From Dipteronia dyeriana (taxonomy: Eukaryota > Streptophyta > Magnoliopsida > Sapindales > Sapindaceae): a stretch of 64,000 bases of DNA. The translations under genes and the position numbers were made by a program. The stretch spans positions 60,189,253 to 60,253,252 of the forward strand of contig CM065297.1 of the NCBI GenBank assembly GCA_032871835.1, in the 5' to 3' direction. Shown here piece after piece: positions 58,237 to 64,000 of the stretch; position 1 is the stretch's first letter; every line of letters begins with the position of its first letter. The notes below the pieces were generated by a model that worked only from the letters and a program-made list of their open reading frames with translations, had not been told where the DNA came from and ran no database searches.

Positions 58237-58252
58237 TTGGCGCTAGAATGAG
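58237..58252 (+). promoter_or_regulatory. Primer binding site of element F
   Basis: TTGGCGCTAGAATGAG begins one base after the LTR. This form of primer site is typical for plant Tat-type gypsy elements. Confidence 0.65.
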
Positions 58253-58282
58253 CGGCGTGAACCTCCGAACTTGTTAAAAGCA

Positions 58283-59676
58283 ATGGCAGAAAGTAGAAGT
58301 AGTTCAGGGAATGGCCAAAAATCACCAGGCAATTTCCATGTTGGTAACACATCATAAGATCCTGCAGCAAACACAGAAAAACCAGCCTGCGCACCTGGCA
58401 GGGATCCAGCAAGTTCCTCCAACCAACAGAGATCTTACTTTGCGTTTCCAAGAGGCCTTGCAGCAATTGGTGATAGACGCAACAAGGGAAGGGATTGATC
58501 TACTGGATGCAGGAGCACATACTCCCAATCCTCCACCTGCAAGGCTCCGTTCGATGGTGGTAGGGCCAGGAATAACTATACCAGAAACCAGAAGAAACTC
58601 TTTCCCAATCAATCCAGCTGGACAGAAAACACTAGAAGAGGAAAATCACCAGAGGCTGGATCGTAATCAAACAATACGTGCCAGACATCGTAATTACAAT
58701 CGACGCACAACACCATCGCAAACGTTATCATGGAGTCACACAAGAGGTCCGGCATCAGAGTGAAGAGTCTGAGGAAAGAATGATAGTTACCCAACGGTTC
58801 AACTGTCAAGGAAGCCCGGTGGGGGACAGAGATGTCACAATCCAGAGCCTAACCCGAGAAGTAGAAAATAACAAGCGACAGATAGAGGCAATAGTCAGAC
58901 GTTATGGCTGTAACGATCTATCTGAGGATGATTCCAACAGTCTATTCACTAGGGAAATTTTACGGACCCCTTTCCCAGAAAGATTCAGGATGCCGCATGT
59001 GGAGCAATTCAAAAAAGATATAGATCCAAAGGAGCGTGTTAGACGCTATAAAAGTGCCATGGCTCAATATGCCCGCAGTGACCCCTTATTGTGTCTCAAC
59101 TATCCATAAACACAGGGGGACACAGGCTCAAGATGGTTCGGAAGACTACCCCTGGCAAGCATCGAAAATTTCAGCGAGTTGAGCAGGAGCTTCTCAAGGC
59201 AATTCCTGAGCAACGTTTACAGGAAGAAGTCGGTGGCCTACTTCTCTCAAATAAAACAGAGGAAGGACGAGTCATTAAAAAAGTACTTGGGCCAGTTCGG
59301 CCAAGCAGTATCAAAAATTGGCAGCGCTAATGATGAATCAATTATTGCTGCCTTCACCAATAACTTGCAGAATGGACGACTATCCTTCGATTTGAGAAGA
59401 GCACGACTGACTAGGTATGTCGACATGATGGATATGGCGGGAGGATACGCTCTGGCCGAGGAAGAAGAGTTAGGAGGAAGCTATATGCATGGAGGAATGC
59501 CCGAACAGAAGAATACCGAATCCAAGGGGCAGAATCGAAAGGAAAAAAAGAAGGGAACGGCAAGGAGAAAAACAAGGATGGGGGTAATGGGCTCAACGTC
59601 GAACGGTCCACAGAGAAATACCAAGGCAGATATACCAATTACACCCCTCTTCGGAAGAAACAAGAAGAAATTCTAG
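58283..59676 (+). pseudogene. gag: gag of element F
   Basis: ATG at 58283 (MAESRSSSGNGQKSPG), 30 bases after the primer site. A stop after VGNTS (58357) ends that frame, and the reading continues in another. The gag core follows: GSPVGDRDVTIQSLTREVEN, FRMPHVEQFKKDIDPKERVR, a frameshift near 59108, then WFGRLPLASIENFSELS and FSRQFLSNVYRKKSVAYFSQ, IKQRKDESLKKYLGQFGQAV, and a lysine-rich tail. Near-identical arrangement to E gag. At least three breaks mean no complete Gag can be made. Confidence 0.75.
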
Positions 59677-60420
59677 CCATCTTGTAAGAAAAGAATATGG
59701 TGCAAGAACCGTGGCGACAATCACAGTTCGGCCAGAGAGATACAACCAAGTATTGCAGATTTCATAAAGAAACTGGGCATGAGACTTCAAAGTGTTTTTA
59801 GCTCAGAGATTACATAGAGACTCTTATTCGGGAAGGGCACCTGCAGGATGTTATCTTGATAAAAGACGAGAGACCAAAAACCAAGAAAGTCAAGGTTGAT
59901 CACAACCCTGGTCAAAACCAAAGAACCAGCCCCGAAGCCAATCAAGTAATACATACAATTTTTGGAGGACCTTTTACTGGGAGAAGCAACCGAGAACGAA
60001 CTCAGGAAATCAAAGAAGCAATAGAAGCAAGGAATAATTTCGTCGTAAACTCGGTTGAACCAGACCCGAAAAGGGTAAAGGAAGGATGGGACCCAATAGT
60101 CTTTACAGAGGCAGATTCCCATGGCGTTGATGTTCGACCTACTAACGCTTTGGTTATAATTGCCTGGATTGGCCATAGAGAAGTCCGGAGAATTTTAATA
60201 GATAATGGGAGTTCAGCAGACATCCAAAGCGTGGCCATATACGACCAGCTAAGACTAGACCGAAAAGATTTACAGCATTTCCATACTCCATTAGAGGATT
60301 TGGTGGAATAGAGGTCAGGTCACTCGGGACGGTAAAACTACTTGTGAAGATCGGAACTGCACCATGCCAGAGGACTGTCCTGCTCGACTTCGTGGTAGTT
60401 GACTTGGATAATTAGCCGTA
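59677..60420 (+). pseudogene. pol: Zinc knuckle and protease of element F
   Basis: TKYCRFHKETGHETSKCF is a Tat-type C-x2-H-x4-H-x4-C knuckle followed at once by a stop (59799). The frame reopens to HTIFGGPFTGRSNRERTQEI, VFTEADSHGVDVRPTNALV and RRILIDNGSSADIQSVAIYD, with the protease DNG motif. A frameshift near 60295 leads to GGIEVRSLGTVKLLVKIGT; a stop lies within the YNALLGRPF run-up. Confidence 0.75.
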
Positions 60421-61480
60421 TAATGCATTATTGGGACGACCATTCCTGAATAAAACAAGGGTCGTGACAGCCACTTATGCATTGATGATCAAGTTCCCAA
60501 CAGAACAAGGGGTTGGGATAATCAATGGAACCCAAGAAATGGCCCGAAGAGCAAATCTATCAGTATACAGAGACAAGCATGATGCTGAACAAGTGTGCAC
60601 CATAATACAGCCAAATCAGTGTAAATAATCCTTGTCATTCGAACTGGATCCAAGGGAGGGCTCGAATGAATTCAAAACAGAATTGGTTAAAGTAGTACTT
60701 GAAGAAGACAAACCAGACAAGAAAATCAAGATCGGGGCCAACTTGGATGGAAAAGTCAAGCAAGACTTAACCAATCTGCTTAGAGAATACAAAGATGTAT
60801 TCACCTGGAGTCACGAAGATATGATCGGGATAGATGCCTGAGTAATATTCCACCACCTCGCAGTAAGCCCAAATGCAAAACCAGTAATACAAAAGAGAAG
60901 ATCGTTCAATCCTGAAAAAAGTCAAGCAGTCAAACAAGAGAGGGAAAAGTTACTAGCGACAGGATCAATCAGAGAAGTCAGCTACCCTCAGTGGGTCGCC
61001 AACGTAGTCCTCGTCAGAAGAAAAATGGACAATGAAGGATGTGCGTAGATTTCACAGATCTAAACAAGTCATGTCCAAAGGATAGCTTCCCACTTCCAAG
61101 GATAGATCAGCTGGTGGATGCCACAGCAGGTCATGAATTGCTCTGCTTCATGGACTCTTACTCAGGATATAATCAGATCCAAATGAATAAAGCTGATGAA
61201 GAAAAAACATCTTTCACAACGGATCAAGGTTTATATTGCTACACAGTAATGCCCTTCGATTTAAAAAATGCAGGGGCTACGTATCAAAGGTTGGTCAACA
61301 AAATCTTCACTCGGCAAATAGGAAGGAACATGGAAGTGTACATTGATGACATGTTGACTAAAAGCGTCTCAGCAGATGAGCATGTCCAGGACCTCCTAGA
61401 GACATTTGATGTTTTGAGAAGATACCAAATGAAATTAAACCCAAACAAATGTTTATTCGGAGACCATTCGGGAAGATTCT
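60421..61480 (+). pseudogene. pol: Reverse transcriptase of element F
   Basis: LLGRPFLNKTRVVTATYALM, a linker with a stop after PNQCK, NLLREYKDVFTWSHEDM with a stop two codons later, then VIQKRRSFNPEKSQ and YPQWVANVVLV. A missing base and a TGA break the next stretch (near 61016-61035). The palm is then clear: VDFTDLNKSCPKDSFPLPRI, SYSGYNQIQMNKADEEKTSF, a PFD in place of the usual PFG, and VYIDDMLTKS with YIDD at about 61337-61354. It ends MKLNPNKCLFGDHSG. Confidence 0.8.
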
Positions 61481-62056
61481 AGGGTTTTCAAGTCAATCAA
61501 AGAGGAATCAAAGTTAATCCCGAGAAGATCCAGGCTTTGCAAGAAATGACCTCACCTAAAACATTGAAAGAGGTACAGCGCTTAACAGGGTGTTTAGCCT
61601 CCTTGGAAAGATTCATCTCAAGGGCTACAGACAGGTGCGCACCTTTCTTCAAGATAATCAAAAAAGGGAAAGGCCTGGAGTGGAATAAAGAGTGTGAGCA
61701 GGCATTCTTAAAAATAAAAGAGTACTTGGGACAAGCTCCCATCCTCTCAAAACCGCAAAAAGAGGAAATACTTCAGCTGTATCTGTCAATAACCGAGCTT
61801 GCAGCAAGTTCAGTCTTAGTCAGAACAGAAGATGGAAAGCAGAAACCAGTTTATTATACCAGCAAGGCACTCGTACCGGCCGAGACCAGGTACTCACAGG
61901 CAGAGAAGATGGCCTTAGCATTGGTTTCAGCAGTAAAAAAGCTAAGACCGTATTTTCAGGCCCATACAATCCAGGTTCTCACCAATTGCCCATTAAGACA
62001 AATCTTACAAAACCAGAGATTTCAGGAAGACTTACTAAATGGGCAATCGAGTTGAG
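61481..62056 (+). pseudogene. pol: RT thumb and native RNase H of element F
   Basis: RGIKVNPEKIQALQEMTSP, KEVQRLTGCLASLERFISRA, then QLYLSITELAASSVLVRTED and KPVYYTSKALVPAETRYSQA, KKLRPYFQAHTIQVLTN. The catalytic DAS of gypsy RNase H is replaced by SIT, as in Tat elements where this domain is thought to have become structural. A stop at 61480 and a one-base shift near 62000 flank it. Confidence 0.75.
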
Positions 62057-62656
62057 TGAATTTGATATTCATTATGTCCCCAGAACCTCCCTCAAAAGAC
62101 AAGCGGTGGCAGACTTCATAGCCGAGTTCACAGAACCAAACCTGGAAGCAAAAAGACTGTTGGATAAAAGTTTCCCATGGAAACTATATGTTGATGGTTC
62201 TTCGAACACTCATGGCAGCAGGGGCAGGGATTGTAGTTCGCACCCTAGAAGAGATGATGTTGAATATGCCATGAGATTTGATTTCAAAGCAACCAATAAT
62301 CAAGCCGAGTACGAGGCATTGTTAGCTGGACTCAGAGTCTGCATAGCTCTTGGTGCAGATGAAGTTGAGATATTCAGTGATTCACAGGTAGTTGTCAACC
62401 AGGTTATGGATGAGTACCAGGCCAAAGATGAAGGTATGATTGCCTACCGTGACATCGCAAAACAGCTCCTCCAAAAATTTAAAGAATACAAGATCGCTCA
62501 TATCCCCAAAGAAGAAAACGAAAAGGCAGACGCTTTATCTAAATTAGCGTCAGCAACAACCTCAATCGGACCAAAGACCATTCCAATTGCACACCTCCTT
62601 AAACCGAGTACAGCTGAACCTACATATTTGGAAATTTCTGAAATCCGAACACCATA
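62057..62656 (+). pseudogene. pol: Second (archaeal-type) RNase H of element F
   Basis: WKLYVDGSSNTHGS (first Asp), NNQAEYEALLAGLRVCIALG (Glu), EIFSDSQVVVNQVMDEYQ (Asp) and EENEKADALSKLAS (last Asp) give all four DEDD positions. Between HGS and DDVEYAMRF about 14 residues are out of frame compared with E, caused by two opposite indels (near 62218 and 62255). The open frame persists to 62656. Confidence 0.8.
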
Positions 62657-62666
62657 AGATGGTTGG

Positions 62667-63944
62667 ATGGTCCAGCTAAAAAGGTTTCTGGAAAATGGCG
62701 TGCTCCCGGAAGATCAGGTATTAGCAAAGCGCATCAGGTATCGATCGGCTAGGTATACCATGATTGGAGGAGAATTATACAGAAGGGGGTTTTCCCGAGC
62801 TCTTCAGAGATATATACCGGAAGAAGATGCACATCGAATACTTCAAGAGATCCACGGAGGAGTTTGCGGGAACCACACTAGGGGTAGGAGTCTGGTGCAT
62901 AAGGTACTCAGGCAAGGCTATTATTGGCCTACACTTTTCTCAGATGCACAGCAGTGGTCGAAAAGTTGCAACACCTGTCAAAGAATTGCCAACGATATCC
63001 GACAACCCCCAGAAAAGCTCAGAAATCTCATTGCCCCATAGCCATTCGTCATGTGGGGCCTAGACCTGATCGGGCCAATGCCAGCTGGGACAGGGGGTGG
63101 AGCAAAGCATGCCATAGTAGCTGTCAATTATTTCATAAAATTGGCAGAAGCTGAAGCGCTGGTGCATATCACGGAAGCCAACACCACAAATTTTGTAAAG
63201 AAAAACATACTTTATAAGTTTGGAGTTCCGGACACTATAATCACCGACAATGGCACTCAATTTGATAACCAAGAGTTCAGACAGTTGTGTGAGAAATATC
63301 ATATTGCTAACTACTATACGACACCAGCTCATCCACAAACAAACGGGCAAGTAGAAGCAGTAAATAAAATTAGCAAGCACACCATTAAAGCAAAGTTAGA
63401 TTACAAAAAAGGAAGCTGGGTTGAAAAGCTTCTTGAAGTATTATGGGCATATCGGACGATAGCAAGGACTTCAACATGAGAAACTCTGTTCACCCTAGCG
63501 TTTGGAACAGAAGCTGTCATCCCTGTAGAAACATCGTATGCGTCCCGCCGGGTCAGGCTATACGATGAAGAACAAAATATTGATACGCTACTACAAAGTT
63601 TGGATGAGCTAGAAGAAAAAAGTGAAAAGTCCCGAATAAGAAATACAGCATATCAACAAAGAGTGGCTCGCCACTACAACTCTCGTGTTCGGATCAGGAA
63701 ATTCCAGTTAGGAGACCTGGTGCTCAGGAAGTTGTCATTGAACACAAAAAATAGAGCCGCTGGATCCTTGGCTGACAAATGGGAAGGTCCATACAAAATC
63801 GAGGGGATAGTTGGCCATGGAGCTTATTGGATTGCTCGACCCAATGGAGGGGTGTTACCCCGACCATGCAATGCCCAATATCTGAAGATTTTCTATCTTA
63901 AAAAATATATATATATTTATATTGAATATTTTATTCTTTTATAG
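62667..63944 (+). pseudogene. pol: Integrase of element F
   Basis: YTMIGGELYRRGFSRALQRY, then HRILQEIHGGVCGNHTRGRS with the zinc-binding His pair and CNTCQRI with the Cys pair. A TAG (63041) interrupts before FVMWGLDLIGPMPAG (first Asp). DNGTQFDNQEF (second Asp) and HPQTNGQVEAVNKI (Glu) follow in one open frame. A TGA (63479) precedes the C-terminal part with RVRIRKFQLGDLVLRK and DKWEGPYKIEGIVGHGAYWI, the GPY motif of Ty3/gypsy integrases. All catalytic residues are present. Confidence 0.85.
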
Positions 63945-64000
63945 GTAGGATAAATATTAAACTGTAATTTAAATCTATCGATTTTTTGCATTAATAAATA
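63945..64000 (+). other. Start of the 3' untranslated part of element F
   Basis: AT-rich, non-coding. The polypurine tract and 3' LTR of F are not reached within the window. Confidence 0.4.

Overview
The window reads as intergenic DNA from a flowering plant nuclear genome, probably a eudicot with a repeat-rich genome. It is AT-rich, has no recognisable host gene, tRNA or rRNA, and is almost completely built of nested, decayed LTR retrotransposons. Species cannot be told from the sequence. Every long open frame that can be recognised is a fragment of retrotransposon gag, pol or an accessory ORF, and nearly all carry stops or frameshifts. I name six families here: A (copia-type gag, no pol), b/B (Ty3/gypsy, Tat-like, long LTRs), C (Ty1/copia), D (Ty3/gypsy chromovirus-like), E/F (Ty3/gypsy, Tat-like with a second RNase H) and one Athila-like gypsy element.

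Left part (1-22309). A plus-strand A LTR (6-2587; its element body lies left of the window) sits inside a minus-strand A LTR (2588-3127). That in turn abuts an antisense accessory ORF of a Tat-like element (b2, 3308-4520) followed by its LTR (4941-6148). b2 is inserted in the same antisense ORF of a sister element b1 (ORF 6149-6827, LTR 7243-8216). Next is element B1: 5' LTR to 10355, primer site, four copies of a 300-bp tandem repeat, and the end of a 3' LTR (13312-13943), with a truncated chromovirus (D) between. 13944-17774 is the 3' end of an Athila-like element with its 2.1-kb LTR. 17775-22309 holds a minus-strand Tat reverse transcriptase fragment and two minus-strand B LTRs.

Right part (22310-64000). 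Copia element C1 (5' LTR, gag, protease, integrase) is cut at 28337 by the 10.3-kb A element (28338-38671, minus strand: LTR, gag, long non-coding stretch, a plant-transposon-type ORF, LTR, no pol). A second C copy, C3, starts at 38672. Its LTR is split by the minus-strand Tat element E (40679-56500), and E contains a third, minus-strand C copy (C2, 41533-49508) with most of a copia pol. C3 resumes at 56501 and is broken at 57398 by plus-strand Tat element F, which runs from its 5' LTR through gag, protease, RT, two RNase H domains and integrase almost to the window end.

Nothing here forms a host operon or pathway. The functional logic is that of retroelements: LTR promoter, tRNA-primed reverse transcription, gag particle, protease, RT/RNase H and integrase. 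The most interesting signals are non-coding modules in the LTRs and leaders: paired palindromes upstream of a TATA box, a stem-loop module shared between copia-type and gypsy-type LTRs, repeated mini-hairpins in the copia leader, and several tandem arrays. Two accessory ORFs are also notable, one antisense in a Tat element and one in a pol-less copia-type element.
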